Assembly (NCBI GenBank): GCA_943840615.1
Contig: CALSVI010000014.1
Span: 21,042 to 85,041 of the forward strand
Direction of reading: 5' to 3'
Source: an uncultured Luminiphilus sp.
Lineage (GTDB): Bacteria; Pseudomonadota; Gammaproteobacteria; Pseudomonadales; Halieaceae
DNA: 64,000 nucleotides
Shown: in pieces, positions 54,772 through 63,937 of the stretch
Layout of the letters: the number at the start of each line of letters is the position of its first letter
How positions within the stretch are numbered: position 1 is the first letter of the stretch
Position numbers and translations under genes: made by a program
Notes under the pieces: generated by a model
Databases searched by the model: none
Told to the model about the DNA's origin: nothing
The model's input: the letters and a program-made list of their open reading frames with translations, nothing else

Positions 54772-56358
54772 ATGCGCGCATTTTTGCCTGACACCCCAAC
54801 CGTGACGCAACGAATCAGCGGGCTATTCCTTGTGCTGCTTCTTGCCGGCTGTGGCGGCGAGAGCGTTGCCGGAATCTCAGAGGCATCAAACGAGGCGCCA
54901 GACGCAAGCAGCACCTCTGTGAGCACCGCGCCAGCCGAAGAAAGCGAGGGCGATGCGGCAGAGAATAGCGCTAACCGCTCCACACCTGGACTGAAGCGTT
55001 TTGGCGTCACATCGCACTTTGGGGATCTCGACACAATGGTCGAGCGCCGAGTTATCCGGGTGCTAACCGTGTATGGTCCCGGGCGTTATTTTCTGGAAGA
55101 TGGCCCTCGCGGCACGGTTCAGGAATACGCCGACAAACTACAGAAAGTGGTGAATGAAGCGTTCAAGACCGGGCTCCTTACCGTACAGGTGGCCGTCATA
55201 CCTGTGGCACGCGACGAGCTATTTCCTGCTCTTGAATCAGGCTATGGCGATATTGTGATGGCAGGTACCACTATCACCGAGGCTCGCCGAGAGGAGGTGG
55301 ATTTCACCAGCCCGGTCAGCAAGCCGCTCAAAGAACTGCTGATTACCGGGCCCAGCGCTGCGCCACTGACATCGCTCGCGGACTTGGCAGGAAAAACCGT
55401 TTATGTGCGCTTATCCAGTAGCTATGCCGAGAGCATTCGCGATCTAAACCGTGATTTGGTGGAGCAGGGAAAAGCCGCCATTCGGATCGAAGCGGTTGAT
55501 GAGTCACTCGAAGATGAGGACTTGATCGAGATGGTCAATGCAGGACTGTTGCCCTGGGCCGTTGTCGACAGCTACAAGCCGCAGATGTGGCGTGAGGTCT
55601 TTGACCGCGTTACCGTGCGCGAGGATCTAGTGCTGCGCGAGGGCGCTCGTCTAGGTTGGGCTCTTCGGCCCAACAGCCCCAAACTCAAAAACTTTCTCAA
55701 TACTTTTCTCCAGGACAACCGCGAAGGCACGCTGTTTGGCAACATTATCCGCAATCGCTACATCCGCGATTTTGATTGGGCCGAGAATGCTGCAGGTGCT
55801 GAGGAGCTGACTCGCTATCGGGCGCTCTCGGCGCTGTTTCGCAAATACGGCACGGACTACGGCATGGACCCCACTTTATTGGCCGCTCAGGGCTTTCAGG
55901 AATCGCGGCTCGACCAAAGCGTGCGCAGCCATGTTGGCGCCGTTGGCGTAATGCAATTACTACCCAGCACTGCAGAAGACAAGAACGTTGGGATCCCCAA
56001 CATTGATGAGCTGGAGCCCAATATTGAGGCGGGCGCTAAATATATGGCGTTTCTTAAAGCCCGGTATTTCAGCGGGCCCGAGCTCGAGGGAATCAATGGC
56101 TCACTGCTGGCGCTAGCATCTTACAACGCAGGCCCCGGTAGGATCCGCCGGCTTAGGCGAGAAGCGGGAGAACGTGGCTACGACCCCAACCAGTGGTTTG
56201 ATAACGTCGAGGTCATTGTGGCGGAGCAGGTGGGACGCGAAACCGTGCAGTATGTCTCCAACATCTTCAAATACTATCTGACCTACCGCTGGATCAATTC
56301 TGCTGATGCCGAGCGGGCCGCCGCACGGCGCGCAACCGGCATCGAGGACGCGCCCTGA
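54772..56358 (+). CDS. MltF-like membrane-bound lytic murein transglycosylase
   Basis: Lipoprotein of 528 residues, lipobox LLAGC (Cys27), a low-complexity Ser/Ala/Glu linker (30-65), a periplasmic-binding-protein type 3 domain (about 75-320), then an SLT catalytic domain with Glu377 in QGFQESRLDQ, GVMQLLPSTA and YNAGPGRIRRLR. It cleaves the peptidoglycan beta-1,4 link forming 1,6-anhydroMurNAc at the outer membrane. Domain order equals E. coli MltF (518 residues). AGGAAG before the ATG at 54772 supports this start over one 27 bases upstream. Confidence 0.9.
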   Translation: MRAFLPDTPTVTQRISGLFLVLLLAGCGGESVAGISEASNEAPDASSTSVSTAPAEESEGDAAENSANRSTPGLKRFGVTSHFGDLDTMVERRVIRVLTVYGPGRYFLEDGPRGTVQEYADKLQKVVNEAFKTGLLTVQVAVIPVARDELFPALESGYGDIVMAGTTITEARREEVDFTSPVSKPLKELLITGPSAAPLTSLADLAGKTVYVRLSSSYAESIRDLNRDLVEQGKAAIRIEAVDESLEDEDLIEMVNAGLLPWAVVDSYKPQMWREVFDRVTVREDLVLREGARLGWALRPNSPKLKNFLNTFLQDNREGTLFGNIIRNRYIRDFDWAENAAGAEELTRYRALSALFRKYGTDYGMDPTLLAAQGFQESRLDQSVRSHVGAVGVMQLLPSTAEDKNVGIPNIDELEPNIEAGAKYMAFLKARYFSGPELEGINGSLLALASYNAGPGRIRRLRREAGERGYDPNQWFDNVEVIVAEQVGRETVQYVSNIFKYYLTYRWINSADAERAAARRATGIEDAP

Positions 56359-56388
56359 TTTAGCCCAGCAAGAAAGATTTCGTGTGCT

Positions 56389-57753
56389 TCAGGGAGCGCT
56401 AATCAGCCGCTCCGTCTCCTCGCACCACTGCAGGCGCCCCACCTCCGCGAAACGACGCCGTACACCCGGCGTGGGGCTCAGATAAAAAAGATCCCCGTTC
56501 GCCCCCGTCAACGTGACCTCGACGCCGCTCGCCCGCGCCACGCTGGCATTGGCCTTCATATGCTCGGCCTCGCCGTGGACCGGAACCGCCAAAGTGGGTC
56601 TCAAAATTTGATAAAGATCCGCCAGCTCCCCCTGGCACGGGTGGCCGGAAGCGTGAAGGGTTTGCTCGCTCTCGTCCGCAGAGATCACTTCAATGCCTCG
56701 GCCCCGCAGACCCTCAGTTAAGCGCTGCACCGATGCTTCGTTTCCTGGAATGGTCTTTGAAGAGAGAATGACGGTGTCGCCCGCCTCGATCACAAGATCG
56801 GGATGTGTTTGCATCATAAGACGATGCAACGCAGCACCCCACTCGCCCTGGCTGCCGGTTGCCACACCGAGCACTTCTGCGGGAGGGAGGTACCCCAAAT
56901 GCTCTGCGTGTATGGGCTGGAAGTTGTCAGGCAATAAACCGACTTGCTGAGCGCAACGAGCCATCGCCGCCGCCGAGCGACCCAACACACCCAGGTAACG
57001 GCCTGTCAGCTGGGCGATGTTTGCCAAACTCTGCATCCTCGCCACATTGCTGGAGAAACAGCCCACAATGACGCGCCCCTCACATCGCTGTATCACCTGT
57101 CGCAAACCGACCGCGACTTCACCCTCAGAGGGCGAATGCCCCGCCTGCAACGCGTTGGTCGAATCGCAGATGACGGCATCGACTCCCTCGTCACCGAGCT
57201 CGCGAAATCGCCGCGAGGACCAGGCAGCGCCGACGACGGGATCGGCGTCAATCTTCCAATCTGCGGTGTGCAATATGCGGGAGTGCGTGGTCGTAATACT
57301 CAATGCGCAGGTCTCAGGAGTGGAATGAGTAATCGGAATCCACTCGATATCGAAGGGGCCGACCCTGATCTGCTCACCTGGCTCTATCTCAATCAGTGAG
57401 CTCGGCAGCACCCCCCTGCGGCTCCGTGTTTTTTCCCGCAACACGGCGGCTGCAAAGGGGGTGGCATAAACCGGACACCGCAGTTGCTCCCAGAGATAGG
57501 GCAGTGCACCGAGGTGATCTTCGTGGGCATGCGTCACAATCAGTCCGGCGAGTTGCTCGCGCCGAGTAGCAATAAATCTGAGGTCAGGCATTTGCACCGA
57601 TGGCCGCAACGCTCCCGGTACCTGCTCGAGGGTGATGCCGCAGTCCACCGCGATCCACTGGTCTGCATGACCAAACAGATTAAAGTTCATGCCGATCTCC
57701 CCGCAACCTCCGAGAGGCAGGAAGACGACATCACTGCTGCGCGATTCGCTCAT
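56389..57753 (-). CDS. RNase J-like beta-CASP metallo-hydrolase
   Basis: A 454-residue protein with MBL and beta-CASP domains: HAHEDH (75-80), THSTPETCAL, LHTADWKID, the beta-CASP segment CFSSNVARMQSL, SSKTIPGNE and ASGHPCQGEL. RNase J proteins degrade or process RNA by 5'-exonuclease and endonuclease action. It is about 100 residues shorter than typical RNase J because the C-terminal domain is missing, so dimerisation and perhaps the activity differ. RNase J is not the main nuclease of gammaproteobacteria, so a special role is possible. Its start lies 11 bases after the stop of the DUF481 gene on the same strand. Confidence 0.82.
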   Translation of the reverse strand: MSESRSSDVVFLPLGGCGEIGMNFNLFGHADQWIAVDCGITLEQVPGALRPSVQMPDLRFIATRREQLAGLIVTHAHEDHLGALPYLWEQLRCPVYATPFAAAVLREKTRSRRGVLPSSLIEIEPGEQIRVGPFDIEWIPITHSTPETCALSITTTHSRILHTADWKIDADPVVGAAWSSRRFRELGDEGVDAVICDSTNALQAGHSPSEGEVAVGLRQVIQRCEGRVIVGCFSSNVARMQSLANIAQLTGRYLGVLGRSAAAMARCAQQVGLLPDNFQPIHAEHLGYLPPAEVLGVATGSQGEWGAALHRLMMQTHPDLVIEAGDTVILSSKTIPGNEASVQRLTEGLRGRGIEVISADESEQTLHASGHPCQGELADLYQILRPTLAVPVHGEAEHMKANASVARASGVEVTLTGANGDLFYLSPTPGVRRRFAEVGRLQWCEETERLISAP

Positions 57754-57764
57754 TCGAAGTCGAT

Positions 57765-58916
57765 TTACCAGGTATAGCCAACCCGGAATTTTAGCGCTTG
57801 GTCGAGCTTGTCCTTACCCTCTGCCGCGCCGCCGTCATAATCGGCCGAGGCCTCGGCCGCTGCCTCCAATCCCAAAAACAGCGGAAACCTCAACCCCACT
57901 TTGGTGCGGTAGATGGATTTCTCCGCCGACGAAAGATTGACGATATTTGCCTGACGGAGGTACAGAGTCACCTTACTGTCAAAAAGCTGTGCTTCTCCAG
58001 TGAAGTTGATGTTGATGCCCGTGTACGAATCATCTACTGAATCCGTAAAGTCGGTGTCCACATAGGAGACGCCCATCTCGGCATCGAAGGTGAGCGTATC
58101 GCGGGTCAAGATTTTGCGGCCGTAGTAGGCGCTGGCATAGGACCGCTGGTCAATGTCAGCAAACTCGTTAGAACGAAAACCCAAGTTCACGCCAAGGTAA
58201 TTGCGTGGATCCGTCAGGAAATAGTCGTACTTGCCTTCCACTCGCCAGTTATCCGCTGTCGACTGGCTGGTTGTGACATCTTTTCCATCAGCGTCCTGAA
58301 CGGGCGCACCGTCCACGTCAGTTTCGGTAACCAGGGCGCTACTCTCCTCATAGTCAGCACGGAGCGTAATACGATCCCGGCGACTCTCGAAAATCGATTC
58401 CGCATCTAGATTGAGCTTGTCGGTTTCGGTATTTCCCCGGTTGTATTCAATCGCACTCGTGGCGCGCCCGGTAATGCGGTATCCGTGTCCCTGCTCCCAT
58501 TCCTCCGGGTTGGCCACGTCCAACTGATCTAGGGTCAAATTGTCGGTGTCATCCAGCACCACCTCGCCGTCCACCACCATCAATGAAGTGAGCGCCAGTT
58601 TCTCCTGCTCGGTCGTGAGCAGCTCAATCGCCTCTTCAGATTCCAGGTACGTAATAGAGGACAAACTCACAACAACCTCCCCCATAAAGGCTGTCGTAAC
58701 GTATAACTCACCATCATGAATATCGGTGATCTGGCCATAAATCACGGTCTGGTCTGCGAGCTCAATTTTCGCCGGGGAGACAGCTTCACTCGCCTCGGGC
58801 AAATCGGAGTCGGCCCGAATGGCACTACTGAAGACGAGCACGGTCAGTCCGAAGACAGCGATTAAGTGTATCCTTATCATTGCCAATTTTTGCAGCATCG
58901 CGGGCGTTTCATCCAT
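57765..58916 (-). CDS. DUF481 outer-membrane beta-barrel protein
   Basis: Exported protein of up to 383 residues with signal peptide (IHLIAVFGLTVLVFSSAIRA). Residues about 40-110 are a beta-rich domain (LADQTVIYGQITDIHDGELYV) and residues 150-383 alternate polar/hydrophobic strands ending in RVGYTW, as in the YdiY-type salt-induced porin-like family. Function in that family is unclear. Several in-frame ATGs exist (58916, 58898, 58880) and none has a strong ribosome-binding site. Upstream neighbour of the RNase J-like gene, probably one transcript. Divergent from gor. Confidence 0.78.
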   Translation of the reverse strand: MDETPAMLQKLAMIRIHLIAVFGLTVLVFSSAIRADSDLPEASEAVSPAKIELADQTVIYGQITDIHDGELYVTTAFMGEVVVSLSSITYLESEEAIELLTTEQEKLALTSLMVVDGEVVLDDTDNLTLDQLDVANPEEWEQGHGYRITGRATSAIEYNRGNTETDKLNLDAESIFESRRDRITLRADYEESSALVTETDVDGAPVQDADGKDVTTSQSTADNWRVEGKYDYFLTDPRNYLGVNLGFRSNEFADIDQRSYASAYYGRKILTRDTLTFDAEMGVSYVDTDFTDSVDDSYTGININFTGEAQLFDSKVTLYLRQANIVNLSSAEKSIYRTKVGLRFPLFLGLEAAAEASADYDGGAAEGKDKLDQALKFRVGYTW

Positions 58917-59007
58917 CGGTTAATAGCTTCAAGCCGAACTTTAAGCCAAGCCCAATGACAATGAAATTGCACAACGCGACACACAACCTTCTTGTTTTGG
59001 TGGTTTC

Positions 59008-60363
59008 ATGACACAACACTTTGATTACGACCTGATGGTGATTGGCGCAGGCTCTGGCGGCGTCCGGGCAGCGCGCAAGAGCGCCGAGATGGGTGCACGC
59101 GTTGCGGTGGTAGAAGAAGCCGCGCTGGGCGGTACCTGCGTGAATGTCGGATGCATCCCCAAAAAACTGTATGTTTATGCCAGTGAGTATGCGGCCGCTT
59201 GGCGCGAAGCCGAGGGCTTTGGTTGGCGAGCGGAAGGTGTCTCATTTGACTGGGAGACGCTGCGAGATAACAAAACCAAGGAGATTGCCCGGCTGAACGC
59301 GATCTACGGGCGCTTGCTCGAGGCCCCAGGGGTCGAGATTATAGAAGGACATGGCCGGCTCACCGGAGCCCAGACCGTCGCGGTCGGCGACAAAACGTAT
59401 CGTGCCGAGAAGATTCTACTCGCCACTGGCACCTGGCCCGCTTTGCCCGATATCCCGGGTATCGAGCTCGCCCTCACCTCCAACGAGATTTTTGACCTGC
59501 CGCGTTTCCCCGAACGGCTGCTCATCATTGGGGGGGGATATATCGCTACCGAATTTGCGAGCATTTTCTCCGGGCTGGGCGCCAACGTGGTGCAGAGCTA
59601 TCGAGGTGACCTGTTTCTCAGAGGATTTGACCATGACGTTCGTCAATTTCTGGCAGAGGAAATGCGCAAAGCCGGCGTGGATTTGCGCTTCAATCACCAT
59701 GTCACCGCGCTCGAATCCGGTGCATCGGGATCGATCACTGCCCATCTCTCTGACGGAGAAGCCGTATTCGACGCGGTGCTTTGTGCGACCGGTCGTCGGC
59801 CTAATATTGGGCAACTGGGTCTCGAGCATACGGCGGTGTCGCTCTCAGACAGCGGATATCTGGTCGTCAATGAACACTTTCAGACTGCAGAACCGAGTAT
59901 CTATGCGCTGGGCGATATGACAGGCGGCTGGGAGCTCACCCCGGTCGCTATCGGCGAAGCAATGGCTTTTTCCCAAACCCAGTTTGGCGGGCAGCCCCAA
60001 AGCATGGATTACGGCTGCATTCCCACCGCTGTATTCAGTCAACCACCCATTGGCACAGTAGGCCTGACCGAAGAGGCCGCCGAGGCCGCGGGACACCGTA
60101 TCACCGTGTATCAATCAACCTTTCGGCCCCTCAAACATACCGTCAGCGGCTGCGACGAGCGCACGCTGATGAAGCTGATTGTCGATGCAGACACCGATCG
60201 GGTGCTGGGAGCGCATATGGTGGGCACCGATGCCGGCGAGATTTGTCAGGGACTTGGCATCGCATTAAAAATGGGCGCCACGAAGGCCGACTTTGATCGC
60301 ACTGTGGGCATTCACCCCACTGCCGCAGAGGAATTTGTCACCATGCGGACGCCTCGTAGCTAG
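59008..60363 (+). CDS. gor: Glutathione reductase
   Basis: FAD flavoenzyme of 451 residues that reduces glutathione disulfide with NADPH. FAD loop VIGAGSGGVRAAR, redox pair Cys44/Cys49 in GGTCVNVGCIPKKLYVYASEY (the KKLYVYASEY continuation is glutathione-reductase-like, not lipoamide dehydrogenase), NADPH loop IGGGYIATEFASIFSGLG, second FAD motif IYALGDMTGG and catalytic His436 in GIHPTAAEE. Followed after two bases by a TSUP permease gene. The GST at 41.6 kb would use its product. Confidence 0.93.
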   Translation: MTQHFDYDLMVIGAGSGGVRAARKSAEMGARVAVVEEAALGGTCVNVGCIPKKLYVYASEYAAAWREAEGFGWRAEGVSFDWETLRDNKTKEIARLNAIYGRLLEAPGVEIIEGHGRLTGAQTVAVGDKTYRAEKILLATGTWPALPDIPGIELALTSNEIFDLPRFPERLLIIGGGYIATEFASIFSGLGANVVQSYRGDLFLRGFDHDVRQFLAEEMRKAGVDLRFNHHVTALESGASGSITAHLSDGEAVFDAVLCATGRRPNIGQLGLEHTAVSLSDSGYLVVNEHFQTAEPSIYALGDMTGGWELTPVAIGEAMAFSQTQFGGQPQSMDYGCIPTAVFSQPPIGTVGLTEEAAEAAGHRITVYQSTFRPLKHTVSGCDERTLMKLIVDADTDRVLGAHMVGTDAGEICQGLGIALKMGATKADFDRTVGIHPTAAEEFVTMRTPRS

Positions 60364-60365
60364 TC

Positions 60366-61124
60366 GTGGAACTTGCGGCATGGGAAGTTGTTGTACTGAT
60401 TCTGGCAGGGCTGGCTGGTGGCTTTATCAATGTCATGGCAGGCGGTGGCTCGGTGATTACCGTGCCAGTCATGATCTTTCTCGGCGTGCCCGGCCCTATC
60501 GCTAACGGGACTAACCGGCTGCCCATCCTTGCCCATAACATCAGTGCAGCGGTGACCTATCTACGGCACGGCTTACCGCAATGGGGCATGATTCTCTCGC
60601 TCTCCTTGTGCGCCATCCCGGGCGCGGTAGCAGGCGCCCTGATCGGCGTTCGCATTCCCACCGAAGCCTTCAACCTGATTCTGGCCGGCGTGATGGGCGT
60701 GGTACTGCTACTGATGCTTTCAGGTGCGGGCGGCTCCCAAGCCTCGGGGGCATCGGGTATCTCTGGCCGCCGACGCCTGATCGGCCATGTTCTGATGGTC
60801 GCGGCAGGCTTCTGGGGTGGTTTTATTCAAATCGGCATGGGGTTCATCTTGCTGCCGATCCTCAATCGAGTCCTGGGGCTCGATTTAGTCGCAGCCAACA
60901 TCCACAAAGTATTTATCATTTTGGTGTATACGGTATCGGCGCTGCTGGTGTTTGGCAGTCAACTGCAGTTGCTGTGGTGGATTGGCGCGATTATGGCAGT
61001 CGGCAATACCGTTGGCGGCTGGCTAGGCGCAAGGCTGACTCTGCGTGGTGGCGAGGCCATCATTCGCCGGGTGGTGATCTTTGCCATCGCCGGCATGATA
61101 GTGAAACTGATATGGTTCCCCTGA
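60366..61124 (+). CDS. TSUP (TauE/SafE) family membrane transporter
   Basis: Inner-membrane protein of 252 residues with about eight hydrophobic segments and the TSUP repeat GGFINVMAGGGSVITVPVM near the N-terminus and GGFIQIGMGFILLPILNRVLG in the second half. Family members are proposed exporters or importers of sulfonates, sulfite or other organic anions. GTG start two bases after gor, so it is co-transcribed with it. Substrate unknown. Confidence 0.87.
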   Translation: MELAAWEVVVLILAGLAGGFINVMAGGGSVITVPVMIFLGVPGPIANGTNRLPILAHNISAAVTYLRHGLPQWGMILSLSLCAIPGAVAGALIGVRIPTEAFNLILAGVMGVVLLLMLSGAGGSQASGASGISGRRRLIGHVLMVAAGFWGGFIQIGMGFILLPILNRVLGLDLVAANIHKVFIILVYTVSALLVFGSQLQLLWWIGAIMAVGNTVGGWLGARLTLRGGEAIIRRVVIFAIAGMIVKLIWFP

Positions 61125-61150
61125 CAAACAGACCAAGGAGCGGAGTCACG

Positions 61151-61741
61151 ATGATCAATTGGACCACGCGGGCACAATATGCTGCATCGCTGATGCTGTG
61201 CGTCAGCATGCTGGGGTGCACGACCATGCAGGTTGATACCGCGCCATCAGACCGCTTTGCTGATAAGCGCTACCAATCTTTCAGTTGGCGAGCAGAAGTC
61301 CCCACAGGGGTGCCTGAATCCATGGAATCCCTTTATCGCCTCTCCACCACCGTAAGGGAAGTCGTCGCGACCGCACTGCAGAAGAAAGGCTATCGATACG
61401 AGCAATCGGGGGGGGACTTTGTAGTCAGCTACGCTTTCGGCGCGCGACTGGAGGGGGGCACTAACAACATGGCGCCCGATTTTGGGCCCACCAGTTCTGT
61501 CATCAACCGGAGTCCGGATCCCGCCGTCATGGACAACGCCTATGCATTGAGCGGCCCAAGGGAAGTCGCCAGTCTGATGCTCAGCTTCGAAGATGGCGAA
61601 AACTTGGCGCCCGTATGGTCTGCCAGTATCAGCCAAGTGGTGGAAAATCAGAACCAGCCGGATCTGGACAAAGTGCGACGCAAACTCGAGCCTGGTGTCG
61701 CAAGAGCGCTCCGTGTGCTCCCCGACGCCCCTACGCGCTGA
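61151..61741 (+). CDS. DUF4136-like lipoprotein
   Basis: Lipoprotein of 196 residues, lipobox MLGC near residue 23 (LCVSMLGCTTMQVDT). The mature domain begins with the YQSFSWR segment and contains VREVVATALQKKGYRY and VVSYAFG, the DUF4136 pattern. Function unknown, envelope location. AAGGAG about ten bases before the ATG at 61151 fixes the start; the open frame upstream of that point is a shadow of the permease gene. The last 11 bases overlap the convergent D-2-hydroxyacid dehydrogenase gene. Confidence 0.8.
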   Translation: MINWTTRAQYAASLMLCVSMLGCTTMQVDTAPSDRFADKRYQSFSWRAEVPTGVPESMESLYRLSTTVREVVATALQKKGYRYEQSGGDFVVSYAFGARLEGGTNNMAPDFGPTSSVINRSPDPAVMDNAYALSGPREVASLMLSFEDGENLAPVWSASISQVVENQNQPDLDKVRRKLEPGVARALRVLPDAPTR

Positions 61742-62699
61742 GCCCGTACACCTGAGGGTTCGCGCAAAAGGGTAAGCGCTCCCCGGACATTCCGGCGTGC
61801 AGATTCTCAAGCGCTCTGGTCACCATCGCGAGACGCGTCGAGGCAGTTGCACTGCCCACATGGGGTAACAACACGACGTTATTCAAAGACAAAAATGGGT
61901 GGTCAGAGGGCAAGGGCTCCACCTCAAACACATCTAGACCTGCCTTTAGCCGCCCTGCTGCTAGCTCCTCCAGTAGCGCCCTCTCGTCTACAAGCAGTCC
62001 GCGCCCCGTATTGATGAGGGCTGCTCCCGTTGGCATGCTTGCCAGCCGACTGCGACTGGCAATATGAGTGGTCTCCGCGGTCAACGCAGTGTGCAGCGTG
62101 ACGATGTCGCTGCGTGCAAACACTTCATCCAATGGGACGATCTCGACGCCCTCTATCTCCTTCAAAGACCGATTCCACGCAAGAATCCGACAGCCGAAGG
62201 CACGGAGCCGTCTGACTGTCGCCTCGCCGATAGGGCCCAAACCGACTACGCCAACCGTCGAATCGCTGAGATCAGTGCCCAACAGCAAGTCTGACTGCCA
62301 GCCTTGAGACCATTGACCCGATCGCATCCAGCGATCTGCTTCGGGAATACGTCGTGTCAGCGCAATCATAAGCCCAAGGGCCAGATCTGCGGTGCTGTCG
62401 ACCAACACACCGGGTGTGTGTCCCACTGAGATGCCCGCGCGGGTCGCGGCATTAAGATCAATATGGTCAACGCCCACAGAGATGGTAGAAATGACCCGGA
62501 GTTGCTTAGCTGCGTGCATCACTGACTCAGTGATCGGCGAAGACAGCGCACACAACAAGCCCTCGGCGTCAGAAAGCCAGTTTTGCAGCGTTGCCTCTGG
62601 CATGGCATCCCTACCCGACCACATCAGCAGTTCATACTGATCTCGGAGCGGCACCACAATGTCCTCAGGCAGATCCAGACTGATCACACACTTGGACAT
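61731..62699 (-). CDS. D-2-hydroxyacid dehydrogenase (glyoxylate/hydroxypyruvate reductase-like)
   Basis: NAD(P)-dependent dehydrogenase of 322 residues. STISVGVDHIDL in the substrate domain, Rossmann loop VGVVGLGPIGEATVRRLRAFG, NTGRGLLVDERAL with the catalytic arginine, FEVEPLP with the glutamate and LLPHVGSAT with the histidine are all present. It probably reduces glyoxylate or hydroxypyruvate. ATG at 62699 overlaps the MFS stop (TGATG), so the genes are coupled. Confidence 0.88.
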   Translation of the reverse strand: MSKCVISLDLPEDIVVPLRDQYELLMWSGRDAMPEATLQNWLSDAEGLLCALSSPITESVMHAAKQLRVISTISVGVDHIDLNAATRAGISVGHTPGVLVDSTADLALGLMIALTRRIPEADRWMRSGQWSQGWQSDLLLGTDLSDSTVGVVGLGPIGEATVRRLRAFGCRILAWNRSLKEIEGVEIVPLDEVFARSDIVTLHTALTAETTHIASRSRLASMPTGAALINTGRGLLVDERALLEELAAGRLKAGLDVFEVEPLPSDHPFLSLNNVVLLPHVGSATASTRLAMVTRALENLHAGMSGERLPFCANPQVYGLSA

Positions 62700-63937
62700 C
62701 ACAACGCGCTACTCGACACATCGGATGCAGAATCCGCTGACTTGACTGTCAACACAGTGCCAGAGGTCAGCGACCACATCACAACCAATAGGACAACCGC
62801 ACTGGTGCCCAGCCAGGCCATCCCATAGCCGCCCTGCGCCAACAGCGCGGCAGCCAACAGCGGGCCCAGAATCCGCCCGAAGGCAGCTGAAGAGGCCGTT
62901 ACACCAAAGAACTGCCCGCGTGAAGCGGGAGCGACTAAATGGCTTGCAATGGTATTCAGCACCGGCAGGCACAATGTAGCTGCCGAGAACACCAATAGAC
63001 CCAGCGCGCCCATTTCCCAGGCATGAGTCGCAGCGGCTGATAGCGCCAGCGAGGCACTGAAGCACAGCGCCGCACCGCGCAATACCCAGAGATTGCCGAA
63101 TCGGTCCGTCATGCGGCCCAGAATGTTTCCCTGCGTGACAACCATCACAATGCCGATCAACCCGAAAAACAGCCCCACTTCGCGCGCCTGCCAACCAAGG
63201 CTCGTCGCCACCCATAGTGGGAACAGATACACCGAGGCACTTACCGCAGACGTGTGAAAACAAAACTGGCAGATAAAGAGCGGCAACCCGGGACGCTTCA
63301 CAATCTCTCGCAGGGTCGCGGGCGGGGCATCATCCGCTGCGGTATCAGCGGGACCGCCCCCGGCCCTACCCACTGGCAACAGGGTAAAAGCCAATATCGC
63401 CGCAAGGACCGATAACACACCGGCGACCAGACAAGGCAGCATAAAATCTGTCTCGCTTCGGGCGAGCACACCCCCGATAACGGGGCCGAGAATCAAACCA
63501 ATACCAAAGGCCCTGCCAATAAGACCCATCGCTCTGGATCTCTGCTCAGGTGTGCTGGCATCCGCGATGAGGGCGGTCGCCACCGGGACACCTCCCGCCA
63601 TCATTCCGGCCACCGCTCGAGAAACATAAACTAACCAGAGCGTATCAGCGATAGCCAGCAGGAAGTGAGATACCGCGCCGCCGAGCAAACAGATACTGAG
63701 TATCCGTCGCCTACCTACTCGATCAGACAGCCTGCCCCATATGGGCGCGACAATCGCTGCAGCGACGCTGTACGTTACGAGAATGAAAGCGATGTCATCA
63801 GTGCCGCCGCCCAGCTGCGGCGATAAAAAAGGCAAGATCGGAATCACAATGCCGAAACCTATCAAATCGACGACGATCACAAAAAATACCAGCCACGCCA
63901 GTGATTGCTGGCGGAGCCGATCAATAAACGGGGTCAA
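62699..63937 (-). CDS. MFS transporter (TetA/drug:H+ antiporter 1-like)
   Basis: Inner-membrane antiporter of 412 residues with 12 hydrophobic segments. Motif A is GRLSDRVGRRRIL after segment 2, and motif C is GIGLILGPVIGG in segment 5, typical of 12-TM drug/proton antiporters. A tetracycline-like fold does not show that an antibiotic is the substrate. Start is TTG at 63937, overlapping the stop of a gene that enters from the window end (TTGA). Coupled to the D-2-hydroxyacid dehydrogenase gene downstream. Confidence 0.85.
   Translation of the reverse strand: MTPFIDRLRQQSLAWLVFFVIVVDLIGFGIVIPILPFLSPQLGGGTDDIAFILVTYSVAAAIVAPIWGRLSDRVGRRRILSICLLGGAVSHFLLAIADTLWLVYVSRAVAGMMAGGVPVATALIADASTPEQRSRAMGLIGRAFGIGLILGPVIGGVLARSETDFMLPCLVAGVLSVLAAILAFTLLPVGRAGGGPADTAADDAPPATLREIVKRPGLPLFICQFCFHTSAVSASVYLFPLWVATSLGWQAREVGLFFGLIGIVMVVTQGNILGRMTDRFGNLWVLRGAALCFSASLALSAAATHAWEMGALGLLVFSAATLCLPVLNTIASHLVAPASRGQFFGVTASSAAFGRILGPLLAAALLAQGGYGMAWLGTSAVVLLVVMWSLTSGTVLTVKSADSASDVSSSAL

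Noticed and set aside
59008..60363. Lipoamide dehydrogenase (E3) for the E1/E2 operon
   Set aside because: KKLYVYASEY after the redox cysteines and the overall length point to glutathione reductase, and it is over 20 kb away.
60581..61150. Long N-terminal part of the DUF4136 reading frame
   Set aside because: It is the second frame of the TSUP permease gene; a ribosome-binding site and lipoprotein signal define the start at 61151.
62699..63937. Tetracycline resistance gene
   Set aside because: General 12-TM drug/proton antiporter motifs only; located with a D-2-hydroxyacid dehydrogenase gene and without mobile-element signs.
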